Assembly: GCA_023421635.1 (NCBI GenBank)
Contig: JAEZSU010000301.1
Location: forward strand, 1-6,712
From: Actinomycetes bacterium
Lineage (GTDB): Bacteria > Actinomycetota > Actinomycetes > Actinomycetales > Microbacteriaceae
Reading direction: 5' to 3'
DNA length: 6,712 bases
Shown piece by piece: positions 1-6,142 of this stretch. Each line of letters starts with the position of its first letter. Positions within the stretch are counted from its first letter, which is position 1. The notes under the pieces are model-generated. The model made no database searches. It was not told where the DNA came from and worked only from the letters and a program-made list of their open reading frames with translations. The translations under genes were made by a program, and so were the position numbers.

Positions 1-58
1 CCGCTGGCGGGCGACCTCGCTCGCACTCCTCTGACGGGCACCGCCGCAGGTCGGGGCG

Positions 59-415
59 TCAGTCCCCGCCCTGCTCGTCGATGAGGTCGAGGAGCGCCTT
101 CAAGGCCTCCTCCACCTCATCGTGGTCGTACTGCCCCGCGCGGCTCTCCCCCGCGATCACACCCGCGCGGTGCACCGCACGGAAGTCCCCGTACGGGAAC
201 GAATAGGCCTTCTTCGTCTCCGGGTTCTCGTGCCGGTCGATGCCCAGGTGCCAGTGCGCGTACGCGGTCCAGCCCTCGCGCTCGATGAAGGCGTTCTCCT
301 CGTCGGCGGTGGGCGCCGCCTCCGACCAGTCGTCGCGCTCATCGCGCACGACCTTGCCCTCGCGCACCAGGGCGCGCGCCTGCCGCAGTGCCGGTTCGTT
401 GAGATCGATCACCAT
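59..415 (-). CDS. Conserved small protein of unknown function (118 aa)
   Basis: This is a complete 118-residue soluble protein with no signal peptide or membrane segment. I recognise it as a type of short uncharacterised protein found in many bacteria, but I know of no assigned function. Conserved-looking blocks are KVVRDERDDWSE (residues 21-32), EENAFIEREGW (39-49), the HWHLGID patch (54-60), SFPYGDFRAVHR (72-83) and ESRAGQYDHDEVEEAL (90-105). The centre is rich in His, Trp, Tyr and Asp, and the C-terminus is a predicted acidic amphipathic helix. It is the last visible gene in the leftward direction, starting 60 nt beyond the alaA stop. The ATG at 413-415 has no Shine-Dalgarno sequence, but a TAGCAT hexamer lies 7 nt upstream, so it could be leaderless and independently transcribed. 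I am confident it is a real gene and do not know its role. Confidence 0.85.
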   Translation of the reverse strand: MVIDLNEPALRQARALVREGKVVRDERDDWSEAAPTADEENAFIEREGWTAYAHWHLGIDRHENPETKKAYSFPYGDFRAVHRAGVIAGESRAGQYDHDEVEEALKALLDLIDEQGGD

Positions 416-422
416 GGCCCGG

Positions 423-428
423 ATGCTA
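423..428 (-). promoter_or_regulatory. Candidate -10 hexamer of a leaderless promoter for the 118-aa protein
   Basis: On the minus strand the hexamer reads TAGCAT, fitting the actinobacterial -10 pattern TAnnnT. It ends 7 nt before the ATG, so transcription would start at or next to the A of the start codon. No Shine-Dalgarno sequence precedes the ATG, which agrees with leaderless translation. I see no convincing -35 element. This is inferred from spacing alone. Confidence 0.4.
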
Positions 429-430
429 CG

Positions 431-470
431 CCGGGGCCCACCTGCGGCGGAACGGGTTGACCGGCCCCGG
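431..470 (-). terminator. Possible stem-loop downstream of alaA
   Basis: CCGGGGCC (431-438) and GGCCCCGG (463-470) form a perfect 8-bp inverted repeat with a 24-nt loop, between the alaA stop codon and the start of the next gene. There is no U-rich tail, so it is not a classical intrinsic terminator. It could weaken read-through from alaA or stabilise the alaA mRNA 3' end. In such GC-rich DNA an 8-bp GC-only repeat can also arise by chance. Confidence 0.3.
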
Positions 471-475
471 GCCGC

Positions 476-1702
476 TCACTGCCGGTAGGAGGCGAGGAAG
501 TTCCCGAGCCGCTCGATCGCCTCGCTGACGACGCGGGCCTCGGGCAGCGTCACCACACGCAGGTGGTCGGGGGTCGGCCAATTGAACCCGGTGCCCGGGA
601 CGAGCAGGATGTGCTCGGACAGGAGCAGGTCTTTCACGAGGCGCTGGTCGTCGTGGATCTCGTGCACCTCGGGATCGAGGCGCGGGAACGCGTACAGCGC
701 GCCGCGCGGCTTCACGCAGCTCACGCCGGGGATCGCCTCGAGCCCCGCCCATGCCGCATCCCGCTGCTCATGCAGCCGGCCGCTGGGTGCGATGAGCGCG
801 TCGATCGACTGCACGCCGGAGAGCGCGGCCTGCACCGCATGCTGGGCCGGCACGTTCGGGCACAGGCGCGTGGAGGCGAGCAGCGTGATGCCCTCGATGA
901 AGCCGGCCGCGTGCTCCTTCGGCCCGGTCAGGACCATCCAGCCCGAGCGGTACCCGGCGACGCGGTACGTCTTGGACAGTCCGTTGAAGGTGAGGCACAG
1001 CAGGTCGGGGGCGAGGGTCGCGAGCGGGATGTGCTCGGCGTCGTCGAAGAGGATGCGGTCATAGATCTCGTCCGACAGCAGCAGCAGCGAGTGCTCGCGC
1101 GCGACCTCCACGATCTGCTGCAGCAGCTCACGCGTGTACACCGCCCCGGTGGGGTTGTTCGGGTTGATGACCACGATCGCCTTGGTGCGGTCGGTGACCT
1201 TCGCCCGGATGTCCTCGATGTCCGGCTGCCAGCCGTTCTCCTCGTCGCACACGTAGTGCACCGGGGTCCCGCCGCCCAGGCTCGTCATCGCGGTCCACAG
1301 CGGGTAGTCGGGCGCGGGGATGAGGACCTCGTCGCCCTCGTCCAGCAGCGCCTGCATCGTCATGGTGATGAGCTCGGACACCCCGTTGCCGAGGTACACG
1401 TCGTCCGGGGTGAAGGCCGGGAATCCCGGCTCCTGCTCGTACCGCGAGACGATCGCACGGCGCGCGGAGAGGATGCCTTTGCTGCCGCTGTATCCGTGGG
1501 CGGTGGGGACCGCCTCGATCATGTCTCGGACGATCTGGTAGGGCGCCTCGAATCCGAACACGGCGGGGTTGCCGGTGTTGAGCTTGAGGATGGTGTGTCC
1601 CTCGGCCTCGAGCCGGTCGGCCTCCACGAGTGCCTCGCCGCGGATCTCGTACAGGACGTTCTGCAGCTTGCGGGACTGGTCGAGAGGACGAAGCGGGCTC
1701 AT
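476..1702 (-). CDS. alaA: Glutamate-pyruvate aminotransferase, AlaA type (PLP fold type I)
   Basis: This cytoplasmic PLP enzyme of 408 aa would interconvert pyruvate plus glutamate with alanine plus 2-oxoglutarate. By eye it matches E. coli AlaA (about 405 aa) almost end to end. Recognisable blocks are LKLNTGNPAVFGF (39-51), the YSGSKG turn (71-76), PAPDYPLW (129-136), NPNNPTGAVY (180-189), SDEIYD (210-215), the lysine loop FNGLSKTYRVAGYRSGW (239-255) and the C-terminal HLRVVTLP (380-387). K244 is the expected Schiff-base lysine, D211 and Y214 contact the PLP ring, and R382 should bind the substrate carboxylate. I chose the ATG at 1700-1702 because the AlaA-like N-terminus starts there. The in-frame ATG at 1805-1807 would add 35 unrelated residues and lies inside a palindrome. 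A TATCCT hexamer 6 nt before the chosen ATG suggests a leaderless transcript. The gene lies 169 bp downstream of the transporter operon on the same strand and probably has its own promoter. Confidence 0.93.
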   Translation of the reverse strand: MSPLRPLDQSRKLQNVLYEIRGEALVEADRLEAEGHTILKLNTGNPAVFGFEAPYQIVRDMIEAVPTAHGYSGSKGILSARRAIVSRYEQEPGFPAFTPDDVYLGNGVSELITMTMQALLDEGDEVLIPAPDYPLWTAMTSLGGGTPVHYVCDEENGWQPDIEDIRAKVTDRTKAIVVINPNNPTGAVYTRELLQQIVEVAREHSLLLLSDEIYDRILFDDAEHIPLATLAPDLLCLTFNGLSKTYRVAGYRSGWMVLTGPKEHAAGFIEGITLLASTRLCPNVPAQHAVQAALSGVQSIDALIAPSGRLHEQRDAAWAGLEAIPGVSCVKPRGALYAFPRLDPEVHEIHDDQRLVKDLLLSEHILLVPGTGFNWPTPDHLRVVTLPEARVVSEAIERLGNFLASYRQ

Positions 1703-1708
1703 CCGATC

Positions 1709-1731
1709 AGGATATCCCCGCCGCTCGGCGG
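1709..1731 (-). promoter_or_regulatory. Candidate leaderless alaA promoter with a short palindrome in its spacer
   Basis: On the minus strand TATCCT (1709-1714) fits the TAnnnT -10 pattern and ends exactly 6 nt before the alaA ATG, so the A of the ATG would be the transcription start. The nearest SD-like string (GGGGA) is too far upstream to be convincing. The region where the -10/-35 spacer would lie holds the palindrome CCGCCG-CT-CGGCGG (1718-1731), which could be a repressor site or chance GC symmetry. No good -35 box is visible. Confidence 0.4.
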
Positions 1732-1773
1732 CCAATCGCCCGGCCGTGGCCCCCGCATCCCTCCCCCGGGACG

Positions 1774-1868
1774 CGCCCTCTGGGCCGCGAGACTGTACCG
1801 CCGCCACGAGACTGCCGACGACGGATGCAGTCTCGTGGCGCAGATGCGGTCTCGCGGTCCGGACGGCG
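1774..1868. repeat. Long nested palindrome (hairpin-forming) between potC and alaA
   Basis: A large imperfect inverted repeat has a single dyad axis at base 1821. The inner arms 1802-1815 and 1827-1840 are perfectly complementary over 14 bp around an 11-nt loop (1816-1826). After a 4x4 internal loop the outer arms 1779-1797 and 1845-1863 pair over 19 positions, four of them G-T. After one mismatch 1774-1777 pairs with 1865-1868. Each side contains the octamer CGAGACTG or its complement twice with a 19-nt period: 1788-1795 and 1807-1814 forward, 1828-1835 and (one change) 1847-1854 reverse. It begins only 4 nt beyond the potC stop codon. It may be a transcript-end structure for the transporter operon, a dispersed REP-like intergenic repeat, or a multi-site protein operator. 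It has no U-tract typical of an intrinsic terminator. The structure is directly visible; its function is not known. Confidence 0.85.
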
Positions 1869-1871
1869 GGG

Positions 1872-2714
1872 TCAGCTGCGGCGGCGCTTCGCGCGCGTCG
1901 CCGAGACGACCTGGAAGATCAGCACGGCGGCGATCGCCAGCAGGAACACGGCGGAGGCGATGACGTTGGCCTGCGGCGGGATGCCGCGCTGCGCTGCGAC
2001 GTACACGTACACCGGGAAGGTCTGGACCGTGCCGGAGGTGAAGTACGTGATGATGAAGTCGTCGAAGCTGAGGCTGAACGACAGCAGCGCCGCGGCGACG
2101 ATGCCCGGGAGCAGCAGCGGGAACGTGATGCGCCAGAACACCTGGTTCGGGGAGCCGTACAGGTCCCGGCCCGCCTCTTCGAGCGCGGGATCCAGCGACA
2201 GCACCCGCGCGCGCACGGTGACGACCACGAAGCTCAGGCAGAACATCGTGTGGGCGATGATGATCGTCACCAGCCCCTTGGAGATGCCTGCGGTGAGGAA
2301 CTGGGCGGCCAGTCCCGCACCGATCACGACCTCCGGGGTCGCCATCGGCAGGAACAGCAGCAGGCTGATGCCCGAGCGCGCCCGGAAGCGGTACCGGACG
2401 AGCGCGATCGCGATCATCGTGCCGAGCGTAGTCGCGATGAGGGTGGACACCCCGCCGACGATGAGGCTGTTGCCGAACGCCACGCACACGTCCGGCTGGG
2501 CGCACACGCTCGCCCAGTTGTTCAGGGTGAAGCCGTTCCAGGAGATGTTGGAGCGGTTCGCGTCGTTGAACGAGAACACGAACGTGTACGCGATCGGGAT
2601 GAGCAGCAGCACGAACGCGATCGTCACGTACGTCGGCAGGAGCCAGCGGCCGAGGCCGATCCGGCGGCGGACGGGGTTCGGGCGCGCGAAGGGCGCGGTC
2701 TGGGTGGCGTTCAC
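1872..2714 (-). CDS. potC: Polyamine-type ABC transporter permease, PotC/PotI family
   Basis: An integral membrane subunit of 280 aa, the second channel-forming permease of the importer. After a basic N-terminus (RPNPVRRR, 11-18) the hydrophobic segments lie at about 24-48, 82-106, 116-142, 147-168, 199-222 and 250-270, the usual six-helix arrangement. The cytoplasmic EAA loop that docks on the ATPase is EEAGRDLYGSPNQVFWRITFPLLLPG (179-204). The SFSLSFDDFIITYF stretch after it (212-225) is characteristic of PotC-like permeases. The start is a GTG (2712-2714) whose bases overlap the TGA of the upstream permease as GTGA, so translation is coupled. It is the last gene of the operon, and a large palindrome begins just past its stop codon. 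Two cysteines (C71, C77) fall in the first predicted outside loop and could form a disulfide. The permease family is clear. Polyamine as substrate is inferred from similarity and neighbours. Confidence 0.92.
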   Translation of the reverse strand: MNATQTAPFARPNPVRRRIGLGRWLLPTYVTIAFVLLLIPIAYTFVFSFNDANRSNISWNGFTLNNWASVCAQPDVCVAFGNSLIVGGVSTLIATTLGTMIAIALVRYRFRARSGISLLLFLPMATPEVVIGAGLAAQFLTAGISKGLVTIIIAHTMFCLSFVVVTVRARVLSLDPALEEAGRDLYGSPNQVFWRITFPLLLPGIVAAALLSFSLSFDDFIITYFTSGTVQTFPVYVYVAAQRGIPPQANVIASAVFLLAIAAVLIFQVVSATRAKRRRS

Positions 2715-3628
2715 AGCAGATCGTCCGTCCCCGAGCGGCGCACGTACAGGCTCACGATCACGACGATGACCGCCATGAGCAGGATGCTGAGCGACGCCGC
2801 CTGCGGATAGTTCACGGTGATGAGGAATTTCGACTGGATGACGTTGCCGATCATCGCGGTCGACGAACTTCCGAGGAACGCCTGGCTGGCGTTGACGTAA
2901 TCGCCGGACGCGGGGATGAAGGTCAGGAGCGTGCCGGAGACGATCCCCGGCACCGACAGCGGCAGGGTCACGCGGAAGAAGGTCTGCGGAGGGCTCGCGT
3001 AGAGGTCGCCGCCCGCCTCCAGCAGCCGCTTGTCGAGCCGGTCGAGCGACGCGAACAGCGGCAGCGTCATGAACGGGATGAAGTTGTAGGTCAGACCGAA
3101 CACGACGGCGAACGCGGTGCCGGTGATGTGGTCCTGCGCGCCCATGAGCCCCAGGAACTGCAGGGCCGACACGACCGGCCCCTCGTCCGAGAGGATCTGC
3201 TTCCAGGCGAGCGTGCGCAGCAGGAAGGAGATGAAGAAGGGCGCGATGACCAGCACGAGCAGGAGGTTCCGCAGCAGCATCCGCTCCCGCAGCCGCACGC
3301 CGATGAAGTAGGCGATCGGGTAGCTGATCAGGAGCGCGAACACGGTCGCCAGCAGCGCGAACCAGAAGGAGCGCAGGAACTGCGGCCAGTACTCGCCGAT
3401 CACCTCGACGTAGTTCTCCCAGCGGAACCCGTAGTCGAACACGCCGTACTGCTCCGGCACGTTCACACCGAACGAGGTCAGCAGGAGCGACACGAAAGGC
3501 ACCAGGAAGAACAGCGCCAGGTAGGCCAGGCCCGGCGTCAGCAGGGCGAACGCGATGAACCCGCCCCGACGCCGGCCGGTGCCTGCGCCGGTGCCCGCGC
3601 CCGCGGGCGCGAGGACGGACAGCGCCAT
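2711..3628 (-). CDS. potB: Polyamine-type ABC transporter permease, PotB/PotH family
   Basis: An integral membrane subunit of 305 aa, partner of the following permease. A Gly/Ala-rich basic N-terminus (9-22) precedes hydrophobic segments at about 24-52, 86-110, 119-140, 170-195, 222-240 and 276-296. The EAA loop is LLEAGGDLYASPPQTFFRVTLP (202-223), followed by the SVPGIVSGTLLTFIPASGDYV block (225-245) typical of PotB/PotH proteins. I chose the ATG at 3626-3628 because it lies 2 nt after the ATPase TAA and gives the family length. A GAGG in the end of the ATPase gene, about 10 nt upstream, can serve as ribosome binding site. The reading frame continues far upstream through the ATPase gene, but that sequence is arginine-rich out-of-frame translation. 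Its TGA overlaps the GTG start of the next permease by 4 nt. The family assignment is firm and the substrate is inferred. Confidence 0.92.
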   Translation of the reverse strand: MALSVLAPAGAGTGAGTGRRRGGFIAFALLTPGLAYLALFFLVPFVSLLLTSFGVNVPEQYGVFDYGFRWENYVEVIGEYWPQFLRSFWFALLATVFALLISYPIAYFIGVRLRERMLLRNLLLVLVIAPFFISFLLRTLAWKQILSDEGPVVSALQFLGLMGAQDHITGTAFAVVFGLTYNFIPFMTLPLFASLDRLDKRLLEAGGDLYASPPQTFFRVTLPLSVPGIVSGTLLTFIPASGDYVNASQAFLGSSSTAMIGNVIQSKFLITVNYPQAASLSILLMAVIVVIVSLYVRRSGTDDLL

Positions 3629-3630
3629 GG

Positions 3631-4794
3631 TTACGCCGCCTCGCCAGCGGTCTCGGCGGCGAACTCGTCCGCGACCGCGTCGCGGGCGTCGGCCTCGAGC
3701 CCGAACGTGTGCTCGCGCTGCCAGGCGACCCACACCTCCGCGCCCTCGGCGAAGACCGCCCCGTAGACGAGGTTCTGCGAGAACACGGCGATCGTGCCGA
3801 CGCCGGGCACCTCCACGAGGTACTGGGTGCTCGCGCCGGTGAAGGACACGTCGGCGATCCGGCCGGGACCGAGCACGTTGCGGTCGCCGTCGCGCGCGGG
3901 CTCCTCCGCGTGGAGGAGGAGCTTCTCGGGCCGGACGCCCACCGTGATCGCGCCGGTCCTGGCGACCGCGCGGTCGACCGGGACGGCGACGACGCCGCCG
4001 GCGGTGCGCGCGGTGAGGAGCCCTCCCGCCTCCGTCTCGACGGTGGCGGGGATGAGGTTCGACTGGCCGAGGAAGGTGGCCACGAAGCCGGTGTGCGGAC
4101 GCTCGTAGAGCTCCTGCGGGCTGCCGAGCTGCTCGATCCGCCCCTTGTTCATCACCGCGACGGTGTCGGCCATCGTCATGGCCTCCTCCTGGTCGTGCGT
4201 GACGTGCAGGAACGTGAGCCCCACCTCGGCCTGGATGGACTTCAGCTCCAGCTGCATCTGCCGGCGCAGTTTCAGGTCGAGCGCACCGAGCGGCTCGTCG
4301 AGGAGCAGCAGTGCCGGGCGGTTCACGACGGCACGGGCGAGCGCGACGCGCTGCTGCTGGCCGCCGGAGAGCTGCGCGGGGCGACGATCGGCGACGTGGT
4401 CGAGCTCGACGAGTCGCAGCACCTCGTGCGCCTTGCCGACCGCATCGGCGACCCGGCGGCGCTTGAGGCCGAACATCACGTTCTCCAGCACCGTCATGTG
4501 CGGGAACAGCGCGTAGCTCTGGAACACCGTGTTCACCGGGCGCTTGTACGGCGCGAGTGCGGTGACGTCCTTCCCGCCGAGGAGCACGTGACCCGCGGTG
4601 GGCTGTTCGAGCCCCGCCACGAGCCGGAGCGTCGTGGTCTTGCCGCATCCGGACGGACCGAGCAGGGCGAAGAAGGAGCCGGCCGGGATGACCAGGTCGA
4701 GGTCCTCGATCGCCGTGAAGCCCGGGAAGGTCTTCCGGATGCCGCGGAGTTCGAGGTCTGCGCCGGCGGCGCCGAATCCCTGCGCCGTGCTCAC
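3631..4794 (-). CDS. potA: Polyamine-type ABC transporter ATP-binding subunit, PotA/PotG family
   Basis: A cytoplasmic ATPase of 387 aa that powers the importer. The nucleotide-binding domain (about 13-245) has Walker A GPSGCGKTT (46-54), Q-loop Q92 within NTVFQSYALFPHMTV (88-102), signature LSGGQQQRVALARA (142-155), Walker B LLLLDEP (162-168) and the switch histidine H200 in HVTHDQEEAM. A C-terminal TOBE-type domain (about 285-367) with VGVRPEKLLL (285-294) is typical of the PotA, MalK and FbpC class. All catalytic residues are present. The GTG at 4792-4794 is chosen because it overlaps the TGA of the binding-protein gene as GTGA and gives the usual domain boundary. The frame upstream of it is out-of-frame binding-protein sequence. 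The stop lies 2 nt before the next permease start. The NTVFQSYALFPHM and TOBE features favour the polyamine/Fe/sugar-type group; the neighbours specify polyamine. Confidence 0.94.
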   Translation of the reverse strand: MSTAQGFGAAGADLELRGIRKTFPGFTAIEDLDLVIPAGSFFALLGPSGCGKTTTLRLVAGLEQPTAGHVLLGGKDVTALAPYKRPVNTVFQSYALFPHMTVLENVMFGLKRRRVADAVGKAHEVLRLVELDHVADRRPAQLSGGQQQRVALARAVVNRPALLLLDEPLGALDLKLRRQMQLELKSIQAEVGLTFLHVTHDQEEAMTMADTVAVMNKGRIEQLGSPQELYERPHTGFVATFLGQSNLIPATVETEAGGLLTARTAGGVVAVPVDRAVARTGAITVGVRPEKLLLHAEEPARDGDRNVLGPGRIADVSFTGASTQYLVEVPGVGTIAVFSQNLVYGAVFAEGAEVWVAWQREHTFGLEADARDAVADEFAAETAGEAA

Positions 4795-6017
4795 GCGCCG
4801 AGTCCCACCGCTTCGAACTCGGCGTTGTACTTCTGCTGCTCCGCGTTGGTGAGCGCACGGAAGATGTGGGCCTTCGCGAGCGTCTCCTCGTTCGGGAAGA
4901 TGAGCTGGTTGTCGACCATCTCCGGGTCGATCTCCGCCATCGCCTCCTGCGCGCCCGCGACCGGGGTGATGTAGTTCACCCAGGCGGCGACCTCCGCGGC
5001 GACCTCCGGCCGGTAGTAGTAGTCGATGAGCTGCTCGGCGTTCGACTTCTGGCTCGAGCCGATCGGGATGAGGAAGTTGTCGCTCCAGAGCGTGCCGCCC
5101 GAGTCGGGCAGGGCGAAGCCGAACTTGTCGCCGACCTCCGCGTTGATCGCGGCGATGTCGCCCGACCACACGATCGCGGCCAGGGTGTCCTCGTTCTTCA
5201 GGTCGTCGGCGTACGAGTTGCCCTTGATGTTGCGGATCTGACCGTCCGACACCTGCTTGGCGAACTCGTCGATCGCGTTCTGGAACTGCTCATCGCCCCA
5301 GCTGTCGCTGGAGATGTCGACGCCCTGGCTGAGCATGATGAGGCCGATCGTGTCGCGCATCTCGCTGAGCACGCCGACCCGGCCCTTGAGCTCGGGGTTC
5401 CACAGGTCCGCGACCGACTGCAGGCCGTTCGGCAGCTTCTCCTTGTTCCAGGCGAGACCGGCGAAGCCGGACTGCCACGGCACCGAGAACTTCCGACCCG
5501 GGTCGAAGCCCGGGTCGCGCAGGCTCGGCACGAGATTCGCGGTGACGTTGGGCAGCTTCGACTTGTCGAGCTCCTGCGCGAAGCCCGAGGTGATCCAGAT
5601 GGACGCCATCCAGTCGGTGAGGCAGACGGTGTCGGCGCCGATGTCCTGCCCGAGGGCGAGCTGGTCGCGCACCTTGGCGAAGTAGGTGTTGTTGTCGTCG
5701 ACGGCGACGTCGTACTTCACGGTGAGACCGGACTCGGCGTTGAACGCGTCGAGCGTCGGGTGGTTGCCGTCGTCGTCCTCGTCGAGGTAGAACGACCAGT
5801 TCGCCCACGTCAACGTCTTCTGGCTCGCCGAGAGGTCCTCGGCGGGCCCAGCGGATGCGGCGGCACCTCCGCCGACGCGGCCGGAGCATGCCGCGAGGAA
5901 CGCGGCCATGGACAGGCCCGCCCCGGCGACGAAGGATCGGCGGGTGAGCTGTGCTGCTCGCGCCTGTGCGATCAGCGCACGGACGGCGGGGTCTGCGGGA
6001 AGCGGTCCTCGGGGCAT
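4791..6017 (-). CDS. potD: Polyamine-type ABC transporter substrate-binding lipoprotein, PotD/PotF family, Tat-exported
   Basis: An extracytoplasmic, membrane-anchored binding protein of 408 aa and the first gene of the transporter operon. The N-terminus carries a twin-arginine signal, LTRRSFVAGAG (24-34), then a hydrophobic stretch and lipobox LAAC. C44 is the expected lipid-modified cysteine and R26-R27 the twin arginines. The mature protein aligns by eye with E. coli PotD: NWSFY (73-77) with NWTEY, SEMRD (218-222) with the DDARE segment, VWSGD (283-287) with the WNGS segment and LWSDN (310-314) with FWMDS. W74, Y77, E219, D222, W284, W311 and D313 are therefore candidate ligand contacts. 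Position 76 is Phe where PotD and PotF have an acidic residue, and an acidic insert (DEDDD, 79-83) follows. The ATG at 6015-6017 is preceded by a strong GAGGAGA site with 5-nt spacing, so the in-frame ATG 46 codons upstream is rejected. Its TGA overlaps the ATPase GTG. The exact ligand is not proven. Confidence 0.92.
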   Translation of the reverse strand: MPRGPLPADPAVRALIAQARAAQLTRRSFVAGAGLSMAAFLAACSGRVGGGAAASAGPAEDLSASQKTLTWANWSFYLDEDDDGNHPTLDAFNAESGLTVKYDVAVDDNNTYFAKVRDQLALGQDIGADTVCLTDWMASIWITSGFAQELDKSKLPNVTANLVPSLRDPGFDPGRKFSVPWQSGFAGLAWNKEKLPNGLQSVADLWNPELKGRVGVLSEMRDTIGLIMLSQGVDISSDSWGDEQFQNAIDEFAKQVSDGQIRNIKGNSYADDLKNEDTLAAIVWSGDIAAINAEVGDKFGFALPDSGGTLWSDNFLIPIGSSQKSNAEQLIDYYYRPEVAAEVAAWVNYITPVAGAQEAMAEIDPEMVDNQLIFPNEETLAKAHIFRALTNAEQQKYNAEFEAVGLGA

Positions 6018-6102
6018 CGGGTTCTCCTCGAGCGTGAAGCCGGACGGTGCAAGGTGGTCCGATCCTGGCACAGCGATCCCACCGCGCGCTACGTGATCCG
6101 TC

Positions 6103-6122
6103 GTTCGAAACATGAATTTCAT
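6103..6122. promoter_or_regulatory. AT-rich dyad, candidate Lrp-type operator
   Basis: In otherwise very GC-rich DNA this short island contains TTCGAA (6104-6109) followed directly by the 11-bp palindrome ATGAA-T-TTCAT (6112-6122). Lrp/AsnC proteins generally bind degenerate AT-centred dyads of about 15 bp near their own promoters, and this one is about midway between potD and the regulator gene. The palindrome is seen directly; its role as an operator is inferred. Confidence 0.4.
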
Positions 6123-6142
6123 CTGGATCGCACGGTCTGCCC

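Noticed and set aside
1..58. Possible end of a plus-strand gene (RWRATSLALL then TGA at 32-34)
   Set aside because: Ten residues in one of several open frames, with no second line of evidence. I cannot support a gene here.
1703..1807. Longer alaA start at the ATG at 1805-1807
   Set aside because: The extra 35 residues do not resemble any AlaA N-terminus, the start lies inside the palindrome, and the ATG at 1700-1702 has a well-placed -10 hexamer.
563..1963. Long plus-strand open frame opposite alaA
   Set aside because: It is antisense to a clearly recognisable aminotransferase, has Arg/Val/His-rich low-complexity composition and matches no known fold. Such frames are usual opposite high-GC genes.
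3709..4974. Long plus-strand open frame opposite the ATPase gene
   Set aside because: It shadows an ATPase with all its motifs. Its composition is the mirror of GC-rich codon use and no Shine-Dalgarno site supports it.
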